Positions 21,580-33,640 of a DNA stretch of 64,000 nucleotides are shown one piece after another. The stretch covers positions 1,607,001-1,671,000 of the forward strand of contig JARFJB010001662.1 of assembly GCA_036346205.1 (NCBI GenBank), given 5' to 3'. The notes below the pieces were generated by a model. It searched no databases and was not told the DNA's origin. It saw only the letters and a program-made list of their open reading frames with translations. The stretch's first letter is position 1, and each line of letters starts with the position of its first letter. Made by a program: the position numbers and the translations under genes. The stretch comes from Vesta saturnalis (lineage: Eukaryota; Arthropoda; Insecta; Coleoptera; Lampyridae).

Positions 21580-22040
21580 CTACAAAATGGAAATTAAAAG
21601 GAATGAAATAATTTTAATAACATTTTGTTTAGGATAATTATGCAACCTCTTTTATAATAAGTTAATTACGAAAATATGCAACAATGTAAAAACAGAAACA
21701 ATAATCTATGTCAACCAGACGTTTAAAACTTCGTGTCTGGCAGAGGTTAATATACATCTAGATGCTAACTTAAAAAATTAAAAGATGAAATAATTTGAAT
21801 TATAATTTTTTAGGGTAACTGTGCAACCCTTATTTATACGTCCATAACGAAAACAGGCAACATTGTAAAAACAAAAAAATAATCTGGCTAAATGACGTTT
21901 AAAACTTCATGTCAGATAGATATTAATATATACATGTTAACTTAAAAAAAATTCCAAAGCCGCCCACTTCTATAAGAAATCAATAATGCAGTATAACCAT
22001 CTTCATTCATATTTAATTAATTTTTTGACTTACCTTGCGT
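21580..22040. repeat. Two further units of the decayed AT-rich satellite
   Basis: Units starting near 21590 and 21780 share ATGCAACC(C)TTTTATAATA-like, CATTGTAAAAACA and GACGTTTAAAACTTC blocks, and the second ends in the CATTCATATTTAAT block seen at 18.6-18.9 kb. Confidence 0.6.
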
Positions 22041-22869
22041 TATATTTCTTTTAAAGAAAAGTTATGTAAAATTAAACTTTCTTTAAAAAATAGGTCTACA
22101 CTTTTTCTGATAAAATTAATCGTTATTCAGATAACGAAAAAATTTGAGCAAACACTTAAATTCTACATTAGGAATTTTTTTTACCGCCAAATTACACGTC
22201 ATCTCAAAAAATTGCATAGAACATAATTAATCGACGTGTTTAAGGTCTATCTCCAAATATTTTTATATCTTTGAATTATGCAGCTGTTTTAGAAATATTT
22301 GATAAAAACCAAAAACTGCCCCTAGTAAACCCCTCTTGGCCGCTGGATTTCTTCCAAAATCTACTCAGCTCTAAGCCAAATTAAAACAAGCTTAAATACA
22401 AAATTTTAAGTACGTAGGTATTTTCGTTCTGAAGTTATCGTGGATACTAACATACATCCACACACTCACGTACGCACGCACGCACGCACACACACACATC
22501 CAGATATGATGACCAATCTTGGCGAAATTTGGCCAATAAAATGAGCTAATAAGTCGATTTAGCGATAGTGAAAAAAAAATCGATTGCATAACCTTCTATA
22601 CCTGCATATGTATATGTAGGATGGAAGGTAAAAACATCTAGAGTATCCCCACTCAACATTCCCGTATATATACATGTATACCATAAAGGTACTAGCGGAA
22701 TTACGGAATTACATAATAAAACTTTACGTACCATGCAAAAATGAAACTGAAGTTTTTGATTTCGTGTTTTACGATGGACTTTCAAATATAAATGTAGGTA
22801 ATGTCGAATGCCTTGTATTTAAAACAAAATATCAAAATATATTTTAAGTACAAAAATTTTATAAGTACG
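22041..22869. other. AT-rich stretch with a short GCAC/CA microsatellite
   Basis: A small ACGC/AC run lies at about 22465-22498. Otherwise no feature. Confidence 0.5.
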
Positions 22870-22990
22870 CCATTTTACCATTATACCATCTAAACGTTTC
22901 GATAACACTTACAGTTACCTTCGTCAGTAGTAATATCTGTTAATATTGTTAAAGAAGTTGTAAACAATTTTGTCAAAGTTGAAAAATTAA
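22870..22990. mobile_element. Partial copy of the MITE at 42-303
   Basis: Contains TCTAAACGTTTCGATAACAC, TTCGTCAGTAGTAATAT and ACAATTTTGTCAAAGTTGAAAAATT in the same order as the reverse complement of about 120-270. Only one arm is present. Confidence 0.7.
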
Positions 22991-23409
22991 AACATTTTAA
23001 TTTTTTTGTAAAGGGGTTATTAGAAAAAAATTCTTTCATAACATCAAATTAAAAATTTAAAAAACCACACAAAAAGAAGCTCTAAAAAGTAAACAAATTT
23101 TCTTGAATCATAGACAAGAATACTCTTGATCAAGTCACTTTGACAGGTGGGCGGCATGTGCCTGGGAGATACCAGCACGCTTACCATAGGCTCGTTAATA
23201 TGGGGTCTCCGATTTTCTGACTTTCGGTAACGTCTGCCGGTCACCTTCTCTTCATCCTTAATTTATTGTCATCCTTATTCTTCCTTCTCGCCCTTGCTGC
23301 TTTCCTATCGGATTGAAAGTCCAAAGCTAAAAGTTACAAAAAAGATGGCTGTGGTTTGTAGGGTAATAAATACCGGACGTATAATCCTGCCCCATTCGGA
23401 TGTCCGGGA

Positions 23410-24507
23410 ATGCAGGGCTCAGCGACCTCGGTCATGGAAAGTTCTAACTTTCTGATCCACTATTGCAACATCCGCGGTATGAGGTCTAATCTTAATGCTG
23501 TTCACCAACATCTTGAACAACTAAAACTTGACACCTTGTTTCTATCTGAAATACAAGTCTCCTCTAAAACTTCCGATTCACCCGACTTGTAATATCACCA
23601 ATACAACCTTCACTCTAACTTTCGACATAAAGGAGGCGTATGTGCCTATATCAAGGGCAGCATTGCTTGCAAGAGGATTTCTACCTTGGAAAATAAAAAT
23701 TCCGACGTAATTTGGTTTAAAAATTCTGGTTCTAAATTTGTGAAATTTTACCTTTGCATTTCTAGGTTTCCTAATGGCAGTAACTTTCGGACTTCTTCGA
23801 TTACCTTAGTTTCAAAATTGGACTGTCTTCTGTTTCAGTTTCCTTCTTGCGATATCTCAATTGTAGGAGATTTCAATGTTCATAACTCTAATTGGCTTCA
23901 ACTTTAATCTACAACTAATCCAGCTGATCACAGTGCCGAAACATTTGCTATTGCTTGTGATCCCACACAAATGATTTCTGAACCCACAAGAATCTCTGCT
24001 AACCCTAGCCATACTCCACATCTTCTAGATCTCTTTCTTACAGCAAACCCACTTGTTTATAAAACTTCCGTTCTTTCCCCTCTAGGTCTCTCTGAACATT
24101 GTCTAATAGAAATAATTTCTATTGTCCCTAATTCCTCTGTTGTTCGCAACACGAATAGAAACTTGCGGAGTGATTTACGAGACTTCTTTGCAACCTTTCC
24201 ATGCCGTGAATATTGTTTCACGTCGTCCTCTTCTTCGTACATTTCTCTTTCAGTATCTGAAGTCATCACCATGGGCATGGAGTTATACGTCCTCAAAAAA
24301 CCGAATCGTACAAGTCGTTCACGTTCCCAACCCTGGTACAATACGGCTTGTGCTGATGCAATATCTATGAAAAATAAATCGTATATTAACTGGAAATCTA
24401 ATAAAATGGTCGAGAGTCAGCAGAATATGTTGGTGCTAGAAATATCTGCAAAAGTGTCATCACTAAAGCTAAACAAATGTTTGAAGCACGAAAATGCAAT
24501 GAAGTAG
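23410..24507 (+). pseudogene. LINE copy C endonuclease region
   Basis: Pieces at 23410-23592, 23686-23907 and 23971-24507 together cover the endonuclease and the following linker, including SQPWYNTACADAISMKNKSY (the PWYN block common after the endonuclease). They are separated by one nonsense codon (TAA after NWLQL near 23908) and frameshifts. The first frame begins with a short upstream stretch that could be the native start, but the Met context is not decisive. Confidence 0.75.
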
Positions 24508-24669
24508 CTACATCTCCTTTAGGCAATCGTAAATTTTGGTCTTTAGCCAAAGCCATTAGTAAAGACTTTGGTACATCTTCATTTCCCCCCTAACATCTTT
24601 TGACGGATCTGTAGTTGCTGATTCTGTAGACGAAGTCAATGTTTCTGTGGATTTATTTGCAAAAATCTC

Positions 24670-25409
24670 GTGTCAATGATTCTGGAAATGATGTTCCCCT
24701 TGCCAACTCTGCTTCATCTCTTCTTCTTCATACCGATTCATTTTACGTACAAGATCCTAGAATCGATTATCAGAAGGATTGATCTCAATAAGGCGACTGG
24801 TCCAGACGGTACCCCAGTTATTGCCTTGAAATATTGCCCCGAACTAGTACCAGCCCTATCTAAGCTCTATGCGATCTCTGTGTCTTGTGGGGAATTTCCT
24901 TCATCGTGGAAGTTAGCAAATGTTAGACAGATCTCTCGAACTACCGACCAATTGCCATCACTTCCATTTTGTCTAAAATCATGGAAAAAGCCACCAATCA
25001 GCAACTTCTCTCGTTCCTTGAAACTAACAAACTCCTTAGTGGCCACCAATATGTGTTTAGGTAGAGTCGCTCAACGTTTGGGTTAAATGATACGCTCATA
25101 GACTGAATTTCTAGTTTGATTGATAAAAAAGGAATACGTGTCGTAGTTGATGGCTGTTTTTCAAAAGAAGTTGGCATTAACGTGGGCGTGCCACAGGGAT
25201 CAGTTATAGCGCCTACACTTTTCCTGGTATACATAAATGACCTTATTTCTTCAACAACCAATCCGATATATATCTTTGCTAACGACAGCACTCTTCATTG
25301 TAGTTCATCTCAGTCTACTCATAATGGTAATCTACCTTCTATGTCTCAAGACATTAAAACTGAAATGGCAAATTCAAACAGCAAATACATTCAATGTATT
25401 CTCGAATAG
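24670..25409 (+). pseudogene. LINE copy C reverse transcriptase region
   Basis: Two open pieces (24670-25086 and 25116-25409). The first has the RT motif KATGPDGTP and the ELVPALSKLY / SSWKLANV blocks; the second has the GVPQGS box and FAND in place of the catalytic FADD. Substitution of the first catalytic Asp would abolish polymerase activity even if the frame were intact. Confidence 0.8.
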
Positions 25410-25959
25410 GAAGTAATAATCTCGTTAAATTTAATGCTAAGAAAACTCTGTGTTGCCTTGTGTCCGCCAAAAAAGATCAATCATTTCCTGTTGTAAGTAT
25501 GAATGCTGAGATCTTAGGGCTTCAGACACTATTACTCTGTTGGGAATGACTGTTCCAGTTCTTTTTTTGAACTATCGGTATTACAATGGCTATTGCGTTG
25601 CTGAATTACATTCGGTGATACCATGTCGAGCACCTTTGCTAGGAATACTCGGTTTGCTCATTCACATCAGTATGCGGTACAAATCTCCACTTATCGTACC
25701 AAACGGCCGCAATCCACATTCCTCTACACGGCTTCTAAACTCTGGAATGATCTCCCTAGTTCCTGTTTTTCTCTCACTTATGAAAAAATTTAAGGTAGCT
25801 GTTCATAGGCATCTCTCGGCAGTTCAATGTCCCCCTATCCACCCTCCTAAGTGTTCCTGAGTGCTTTAGCACCATAGGCCAAATTTAGCCTGTTCAGGTC
25901 CACAATCATTAAAAAAAACCTTTCAATCACAAGAAAAATAAATCAAAACATCCAATAAA

Positions 25960-26190
25960 AAATAAAAAAAAATCCCTTCATCAACTAGAAAGGAGCTGAT
26001 GATCTTCAAACGATTGAACATATTTTTTAAATCATAGCTTAGAACCCTCTCGATCAACACACCTTTGGCACGTTTCAAACGAACTAAATCGAAATAGGTC
26101 CTCTGTTTTGGAGCTACGATGCCGCGTATACACAGATACACATGTTAAACACCCCTACTTTTTGTTCGGGGTTAAAATGTCAATTACTAA
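25960..26190 (-). mobile_element. Possible dispersed non-autonomous element
   Basis: On the minus strand the sequence runs from ACCCCGAACAAAAAGTAGGG through GTATACGCGGCATCGTAGCTCC to TCGATTTAGTTCGTTTGAA. This arrangement resembles a non-coding repeat seen widely in insect genomes, recalled rather than checked. Ends cannot be placed. Confidence 0.35.
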
Positions 26191-26199
26191 AGTCATCAA

Positions 26200-26914
26200 T
26201 TATACTGTATTATTTTCGTCAGGAAAGAATGATATTATGTCATCAATGTTTGAATTTATCTCCGATACCACATGCAAAAACGTAATCTGAAAAAGAGAAA
26301 TCATTTCAAATACGTTTATAATACACAACAAACGTAACTATTAAGTATTTTAATTGTATAGTAGATACTCAAACACTCACAATGTGAATATATGTTAAAA
26401 TGAAAGTTAATGTATAGTTACAGTTTCTCGAGTTTCTGGATAAGTTTATACATATCAATTTTAAACTACTTTCTGCGAGTAAAAGGATTATTTACGTATA
26501 ACAGTTGGGGACTACTACTATGTATGCATGAAAGAGTAAATACTAGCATATGAATGTATAAGCAAGAGACCAAATTCTAAGGTATTGTACTAGTACACGA
26601 ATGTTATCAGTTGCAAGCAAGTTAAAACATTTCATATTATACTACGCTTTGAGATAAATATCTTAACCAACACAATGCAATTGGTATCACATGTCAAACC
26701 TATAATGTTTTTATTTACACCTAAAATTTAAATATCCTCTGTTTTCAGAGAAACGTTATTTTTCTCTTAAACAAAACCAAAGTTTTTATATTTGATCCTG
26801 AAACATGGTCTTTTCTAGAAATCAACGTTATGAAAAATAATTGTGATAAGGTTTATTATCTGTCACATACAATGAACCGTCAGTTAAAAGATTTAATTGC
26901 CCCAATTTTTCCTT
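26200..26914. other. AT-rich stretch without recognisable gene
   Basis: Nothing that can be supported. Confidence 0.45.
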
Positions 26915-27085
26915 ATTATTATAAGAGACGAGCTAAAAAATATACGGTTAGTTAACAAAGGTCGTAATTGAAAAATGTCCTATATCAGTTCCTTTCCCTG
27001 CAAATTTCACTAAACTTACTGATAATCGCATATTCCCCGAAACATAAGGAAATGTTGGTCTTATTAGGGGAAAGCTAAACATGTA
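26915..27085. repeat. ~150-bp dispersed repeat, first site
   Basis: Contains AAAGGTCGTAATTGAAAAAT, TTTCACTAAACTTACT, then ATAAGGAAATGTTGG and TTATTAGGGGAAAGCTAAA. The same block order recurs at 29.0-29.3 and 30.7-31.4 kb. Confidence 0.7.
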
Positions 27086-29029
27086 CTTCTAATTTCTCAC
27101 GTGGACGTGATTATATCGATTATTTGCCGTTGGTTTTTAAATTATGAATTATTTATTAATACCGGACTTCTGAAATGCAGTATAGTTTATTAAACAGAAC
27201 TCGATTGTAACGTTTTTATTTTGTCTTTTATGTATTTGGAAAGTATTAGACATTTTTACAAATGATGAACACACTTCGATTACTTTTTTTTTTAAAACGA
27301 AATCAAGTTTTTGGTTTGTCGATCATGTTTGCACTAATGTGGTTGAGAATTAATTAGTTTCTTTGTAAATAAGAGTAATTTTATAGATATCGTTAAATAC
27401 AGTATTTTACATTAAATTGCGTCAGTGGAAAATTACAGAGCTTATTGAAATTGTTACTTTGTGTTTAAATATAGTGTAGAACAGCATATAGCGCAGTTTT
27501 TAAGACGTTTTAGGCGAGAAATTGGCGGAGGATTTCGATAAAATTTTTGATCTTAAACAAAGAGTTTAGCTTTTAGGCATGAGGCGTTAAGGTCTAGAGT
27601 CGTTACGAAAACTTTAATTTACAAGATAGGGGTTACATTGATAACACCGGCAGGTTACGAAGTATTTTTTGGTGATGCAATTTTTCCAACAGCTCTCGTG
27701 TTTCATTCGTTTTGGCGCATATTAGAAAAATTTAAGTAATCTTTTAATGATTGCCTAATTAAGACGTAGAGAACAAGCGTTCAATGTGGCGGCGAATGGA
27801 TTTTTCGCGAGAGGACTCTTAATGTAGACGTAGAGGCGTTAACAGGTTACCGTTACGCCAGTCAGTGAATTATCGCGGAACGGCGTTACCCCAAATCCCT
27901 GTTGAAATAACTTCCGTTAGTGGCGGCAGTATCCCCAATAAACCCTATGAAGGGATCTTATTGGGTTGTTTAACCAACACGAGACTGATTTAACGTTAAG
28001 TGCAGTTAGTACAAGGGATTTTGTCGAGATTTTAAAAACAAGACATTAAGCGTTATTTCCTAGTGCTTTCCCTGTTCTTTGGAGTAGTTATCGCTTTTGT
28101 GCGCAAGAAACCAAACGTTCGTTCCTAATTCCAAATATTAATTTCACAAACTCGTATATAGTTAGAGTAAAGTTAACCAGCAACGTATAATATAAATTTT
28201 AGTGTAACGTACAGCCAATTTTAATATCACTCAAAACGCAACTTAGAAGGTGAAGCATTCACGAGTTGGGTCATACTGGGAGATTTTAGCGTGGTTGCAA
28301 CTTCGGTCACATTGCCGAAGACGCCGCAGAGTTCACCCTCTGGGTTCCCACCAGGTACCTGTATAAAAAAAGGGGCTTATCAAAGTTAAGGTACTCAAGG
28401 TAATAGAGTATTGTGTGTTTTTCTTTTGTTTGTTCTAACGGTTGAATACCCTGTTTTTTTATTAAGATTAATTTCTTAGTAGTCGGTCTTTTAAACTTTT
28501 AATCCGAGGGTATTCATCAGTGCTATAATCAAATTTTATATTAATTCTTTTGCTTTGTTGTATTGGTTATTGTGTACCGAAATTTAATGAGACGATTGCG
28601 TTACGAGGGGATGACAACTTAGTTATAACAATTTGTTATTTTGGCATACGAGTAATATTTACAGTAACTTTAGTTAGTATCACCGCCTATTACGTAAGCT
28701 AAGTGATTTAATTGAAATAGAAATACTTTAATGTAACAGTTGTGTGGTGATCTCCAAGGTGGTGATTTCATAATATATATCTTTAGGCTAACGAACTTGG
28801 TTGTTTTTTTATATGGATCCAGCTGTGAACCGACGTAATTAGGCATTTCAACACCGATTGTGTAATTTCAAATAGTCTGGCGCCCTTTCCGGTTTTATGT
28901 CAACTCCCAACCCCTATTGTGTCTCATTTATGGCAAGCTACCCTAGGATGCGCAAAATTTAGTAACACCGAACCCACTCCGACTACCCATCTTGTCGAAC
29001 AAACCCTAAATTTTATCTCTTATCTCGTT
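27086..29029. other. Intergenic stretch without recognisable gene
   Basis: About 1.9 kb with no open frame. It includes a somewhat GC-richer part (27.8-28.4 kb) and an isolated TGGCGCCC motif near 28880, considered and rejected as a primer-binding site. Confidence 0.45.
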
Positions 29030-29320
29030 CTACTACCAGATCTTACAATAACAAATTAAAGGTCGTAATAGAAACATTTCCTTATCTCTCTGCAGCAGAT
29101 TTCACTAACCTTACTTATACTCGCATTTTGCACAAAACGTCATAAAGAAAATCTGTAATGTCATTAGGGGCGAGCTAAAAATGTGCTGCTAATTAACAAG
29201 TGTCGTAATTGAGAAACTTCCTATATCAGCCGATGTCACTGCAGATGTCAACAAAGTCACTGGCATCCATAACATTGTAAGGAAACGTTGGGGCTCTTAT
29301 TATGTAACGTGCCAATTCTT
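29030..29320. repeat. ~150-bp dispersed repeat, second site (two units)
   Basis: Two adjacent units with GGTCGTAATAGAAACATTTCC or GTCGTAATTGAGAAACTTCC, TTTCACTAACCTTACTTATA, and TTAGGGGCGAGCTAAAAATG. Confidence 0.7.
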
Positions 29321-30714
29321 GGCTTTGTTACCTTAATTAGTTTTCAATTTTTGGCTATCGTTACCTTAATTAAGTCTCGAAATTTGCATTATTACTGACA
29401 AATATATTTACATTACGTTAGTATCTTTAAGCATTTCTTTTTTTTCAATAATTAAATTTTAGTATATGTCAATATTTTCACTTTAGTCTACATAATTACG
29501 GACGTCCCTGTGTATATTTGATAATATTTATTTTAGTTGTTTTATACGCAAACGCGTATTGAACACGCTTAATTCACTTGCTCCCTTTTTCTTCTACCGT
29601 ACCGTTCGTTACGTTACCTTTTTTAAGTTCGCTTCCCTTTTATAAGGCATACAGGGCTTTTAATTACATTTTTGTGAATATTATATTTAATTGGGTAATC
29701 GTTTGGCAGTGGCAAGGCCCTGGAATTGGGAAAGTCCCCAATATGGTAATAATGTCGTATCGTTTGAAAAGGTGTGCTGCAAGACGTCATTGGAAATGCA
29801 TAAAATGGCGCATGATAATGCATGTCATCTTCGCGAGCATAAATGAAGATACATTTATTTCCCATAAATCACACATGATGGTAGTTTAATCTACATTTCC
29901 ATTATTGTAGGTGGAACATTTTATGAAAATTACCTTACGTTAATATATGCTACAGTTCTTTTATATGTACGTTGAACACACATGGAAATTACTTTTACAT
30001 TGTCGTATATTTGTCTTGTGAATGGAAATGAAAGTTCTCAAGCTACAGTTCGTTTTAGATTAATATATTTATTTTGTACTTATCCTTTTAGAGCAGTTTA
30101 AGTAAATAACAAAACAGTGCAGTTTTGTTTTGTACGTTTATAAAATAACAGCTGACTTCTGTTCTAAGATAGAAACATTTGAGTACATAACCTATCATAT
30201 AGTAATATGTGTTGACATAGGTCAGTACGTTTTATGATTGAATACTGTGTTGATCCCATTACATTTTGAATTTTAAGTAAAAGTTGATAACAAGCTTATA
30301 TAGTTGTATTGATTAGTAATTATTTAAAATCGTAAACCGTTACGAGAAATATCGTTTGAGTTATTTTATGCCAAAATTATTGAGACATTTTGTTTTACTT
30401 AAATTTACATATAACTACAATTGTGTATTGTTATTTAGATTATCTATGTTAATAAAGTACAACTTTCTCAATTTTTGTTGTATCTTAGTTATTAAACGTA
30501 TAAATTGAGTAGCGTCCAACAAACAAAATGCTAATACTGATTACATCTACGGATAAATCTCTGCATCCCTCACACCTGAAAATCAATGAGTTCTCAAGTT
30601 TCTTAAGTTTGTACCTTACTGAGATAGACCGTGGTGCAATTTAGCTTTTGTAATATAACAATCAAACTCACCCAATTTTTTATTTGTTATAATTAGGAGC
30701 AATCTCATGCACTA
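29321..30714. other. AT-rich stretch without recognisable gene
   Basis: A ~35-bp doublet of GTTACCTTAATTA-type sequence lies near 29330-29380. Otherwise nothing supported. Confidence 0.45.
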
Positions 30715-31440
30715 TTGAAAACAAAGTCGTAATTGAGAAATTTCCTATATTAACAGATTTCACTGCGATTGTCACTAAAATCAGTGTACTGCTAGTTAAA
30801 GGTCGTAATTAAAAAATTTTTTATATTAGTCACTGGAATTTTTATTTTACACGAAACTTTGTAAGGAAATCTTGAAAACTTTATTAGGGGCAAGTTAAAA
30901 ATGTACTGCTAGTTAAAAAAAAGTCGTAATTCAACAATTTCCTATGTCAGCTGATTTTACTGAAAATCTCACTAAAGTCACTTCCATTCACATTTTGCGC
31001 AAAACTTTCTAAGGAAATGTTGGATGGAGACCTTATTAGGGACAAGCTAACAATGTAATGCTAGTTAAAGGTCGTGATTGAAAAATTTCATATATCATCT
31101 GGTTTTCATATAGATTTCCCCTAAACTTACTTATTATCGCATTTTGCACCAACTGTTATAAGCAAATGTTGCAGACCTTATTAAAGGCAAGCTAAAAATG
31201 TACTACTCTAATATATTAGTTGATTTTACTGCAGTTTTCAAAAACCTGCTTATATTCACATTTTCCCAAAACATCATAAGAAAATGTTGAACATCTTATT
31301 AGGGACAAGCTAAAACTATACTGCTAGTTAATGCAGGTCGTGATTGAGAAATCTATATCAATTCGGTGTTAGTGCATAACTCACTAAACTTGCTTATAAT
31401 CGAATGATTTACAAAATGGCGTAGAGAAATTTTAGGGATA
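30715..31440. repeat. ~150-bp tandem repeat array, about five units
   Basis: Units start near 30725, 30805, 30925, 31070, 31205 and 31335. Shared blocks are GTCGTAATTGA(A/G)AAATTTC, TGATTTTACTGCA, ACATTTTGC-CAAAAC, AAGGAAATGTTG, and CTTATTAGGGGCAAGCTAAAAATGTACTGCTAGTTAA. Decayed, AT-rich, non-coding. Confidence 0.75.
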
Positions 31441-31489
31441 TAGGGAAGACCTAAAAATATTTTGGTTAAGCATTTGCAGCATTTATTTA

Positions 31490-32120
31490 TTCCAGAGGTG
31501 GGATTTGGTTAAGTGCATCTAGCAACGCCTCTTCTAATTCCTCCCTGGTATTAAAGGGCTGCTTGTATGTGAGGTTTTTGATTTTACTCCACACAAAAAA
31601 ATCAACGGGCGTTAAATCTGGAGATCGAGCGGGCCATTTGATTAGCCTTTGATTTCCCATCCAGTTTCCTCCAAACTGCCCACTTAGATAATTGTTGATT
31701 ATTCCCGCACAATGCGGTGGTGCCCCGTCGTATCCTGGAAAATGTGTAAATATCGCTGAGAATTCAGCGCTCCGTCATATATACCCACATTAAACTCAAC
31801 CTCCCTTGATTTGTTTCCACCACAATAACATGGGGATCTTCACGAACCTAAATATATCGTTATGTCTATTGAATATTCCCGCACTACTTATTAACAATTT
31901 AACGGAAATTTTGATCTTCTAGCGTTTTTTGAATGATTTCACAAAAACGCGTTCGTCGTATAAAATCGCTAGGGAGAAGATTATTATTTTTTAAAATGGG
32001 CATAATATTACATCTGGGTATACATCTCTCTGTTTCTAACTTTCTTGTTGACGTTATACCATTGTGATTTGTAGTTCCTAGTACTGTAATTTCTTTCAGT
32101 TCATTTTCATCTTGAGCTTC
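31490..32120 (-). pseudogene. Mariner-type transposase pseudogene (C-terminal part best preserved)
   Basis: Read on the minus strand, about 31740 to 31490 gives DGAPPHCAGIINNYLSG (second catalytic Asp), GNWMGNQRLIKWPARSPDLT and TPVDFFVWSKIKNLTY (third Asp in VDFF), then REELEEALLDALNQIPPLE and a stop. Upstream, 32120-31900 reads DFIRRTRFCEIIQKTLEDQN, the linker before the first Asp; the middle is badly decayed. It is not preceded by a usable start and has frameshifts. Same superfamily as the relics at 4.3 and 7.6 kb. Confidence 0.75.
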
Positions 32121-32710
32121 TCGTTTAATATGTAATTTGCTCTAGGTATAGTGAAAGAATCATAGTTTGTTAGATTTCGTTGCAGCTTACCGAATATATT
32201 CTAAACGTTAGAACAACGTGCACAACAATTACACTTCTCTTGCTTTAAAAACTTTTTTTACACATTTATACTTCATTTAAATAAATACTTATAATTTAAA
32301 ATCTTTCAAACAAAAAAAAGAAACGTCATGATCATAGCTGCCTACTAAATATTTTTTATTTTTATCTGAAGATGCCGCAGAATCCCAGTAGGTAAATATT
32401 AGTATTATTTAAACACATGTTTCTATTAAATCGTTTTTTTTTACAATCGTTTTACTGTTACCGTTTATCTGAGTATATTTAGATCAGTATTAATTAGTTA
32501 CTTTTGTTATGTTATTTATAATACTTGTTTATTTTATTCACATACGTTTTCTATCACATTCGTTGTTTTTTGTTTGTTATTCGAATTAAAAATATTTGGA
32601 GCTAATAAAAATTTCCAGATAACTAAGAAATTGTAGTTTTAAATCAGGCTGCCGTCTTTTGTTAGCCATGGAAACCTAAATGCCTGCAAATAAAATATCT
32701 TAATTATTAT
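32121..32710. other. AT-rich stretch without recognisable gene
   Basis: No feature supported before the tRNA-like repeat array. Confidence 0.45.
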
Positions 32711-32787
32711 TATGAACGAATAAGTTCAAAAGTAAATATGTTATTAAAAATTATTATTAATTTTATCAAATACATAAGTAAAAAGTT

Positions 32788-32860
32788 TACCTCGAATAGG
32801 ATTTGAACCTACGACCTGTACTTTGCAGAGTACCGCGCTATCCAACTGCGTTATCGAAGT
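32788..32860 (-). tRNA. tRNA-like copy 1, damaged anticodon loop
   Basis: Same cloverleaf as the next copies, but two bases are missing from the anticodon loop (CTGCAA instead of CTAGCAA). Probably a pseudogene. Confidence 0.5.
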
Positions 32861-33112
32861 ACAAGCCCCGATAGATGTAAATTTTGTCTTTATGCATGTA
32901 GAACTGATGTAAATTCTAAATATAATGAGATTACAATCAAATTACTCATATTAATGGAATGTGAGCCTGCAATATCGCAAGGATTCACACATACCAAAGC
33001 AACTTGACTAATATTAAATTATTATAAGTTTTTGTTATGAACGAATAAGTTCAAAAGTAAATATGTTATTAAAAATTATTATTAATTTTATAAAATACAT
33101 AAATAAAAAGTT

Positions 33113-33186
33113 TACCTCCAGTGGGATTTGAACCTACGACCTGTACTTTGCTAGAGTACCGCGCTATCCAACTGCGTTATCGAAGT
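33113..33186 (-). tRNA. tRNA-like gene, anticodon AGC (Ala-type), copy 2
   Basis: A 74-base cloverleaf. Acceptor ACTTCGA pairs with TGGAGGT (one mismatch), D-arm ACGC-GCGC, anticodon stem GTACT/AGTAC with loop CTAGCAA, variable AGGTC, T-arm GTAGG/CCCAC with loop TTCAAAT, discriminator A. A and B boxes are present. The AGC anticodon would read alanine codons, but the third acceptor pair is U3:G70 rather than the G3:U70 that alanyl-tRNA synthetase recognises, so charging with alanine is doubtful. Confidence 0.6.
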
Positions 33187-33438
33187 ACAAGCCCCGATAG
33201 ATGTAAATTTTGTCTTTATGCATGTAGAACTGATGTAAATTCTAAATATAATGAGATTACAATCAAATTACTCATATTAATGGAATGTGAGCCTGCAATA
33301 TCGCAAGGATTCACACATACCAAAGCAACTTGACTAATATTAAATTATTATAAGTTTTTGTTATGAACGAATAAGTTCAAAAGTAAATATGTTATTAAAA
33401 ATTATTATTAATTTTATAAAATACATAAATAAAAAGTT

Positions 33439-33512
33439 TACCTCCAGTGGGATTTGAACCTACGACCTGTACTTTGCTAGAGTACCGCGATATCCAACTG
33501 CGCTATCGAAGT
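33439..33512 (-). tRNA. tRNA-like gene, anticodon AGC, copy 3
   Basis: Essentially the same sequence as copy 2, with changes in the D-arm region (a base change in GCGCGG). Loop CTAGCAA is intact. Confidence 0.55.
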
Positions 33513-33640
33513 ACAAGCCTCGATCGATGTAAATTTTGTCTTTATGTATGTAGAACTGACGTAAATTCTAAATTTAATAGGATAACAATCAAATTACTTA
33601 TATTAATGGAATATGAGCCTGCAATATCCTTGCGATATAT

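Larger units (their letters stand above)
23400..25915 (+). mobile_element. Jockey-like LINE, plus-strand copy C
   Basis: The most complete copy of the family in the window. Endonuclease start: NIRGMRSNLNAVHQHLEQ and TLFLSEIQ near 23460-23570. Then GGVCAYIKGS-like sequence near 23635, IVGDFNVHNSNWLQ near 23860-23905, and a frame from 23971 with ISEPTRISANP and LSEHCLIEI (the catalytic SDH has become SEH). RT: IDLNKATGPDGTPVIALKYC at 24775, FPSSWKLANVRQIS, GVPQGSVIAPTLFLVYINDL near 25185-25245 and IFANDSTLHC, where the catalytic FADD reads FAND. The C-terminus (YVVLHSVIP-like, TRLLNSGMISLV) and 3' tail end near 25915 with an A-run. Several frameshifts and stops make it inactive. Confidence 0.88.
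32711..33640. repeat. Tandem array of ~325-bp units, each carrying a tRNA-like gene
   Basis: Units begin with TATGAACGAATAAGTTCAAAA at 32711, 33036 and 33362 (third unit incomplete at its end). Units one and two are nearly identical, so the duplication is recent. Each contains a minus-strand tRNA-like sequence in its middle. The same unit occurs twice more at 61.9-62.6 kb in opposite orientations. Confidence 0.9.

Noticed and set aside
24057..24341. 94-codon minus-strand frame
   Set aside because: Antisense shadow of LINE copy C endonuclease/linker.
28860..28910. TGGCGCCC motif as an LTR-retrotransposon primer-binding site
   Set aside because: A similar motif is at about 44720, but no long direct repeats, gag or pol frames flank either, so an LTR element is not supported.
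29578..29889. 103-codon plus-strand frame
   Set aside because: Overlaps an equally open minus-strand frame and shows no motif.
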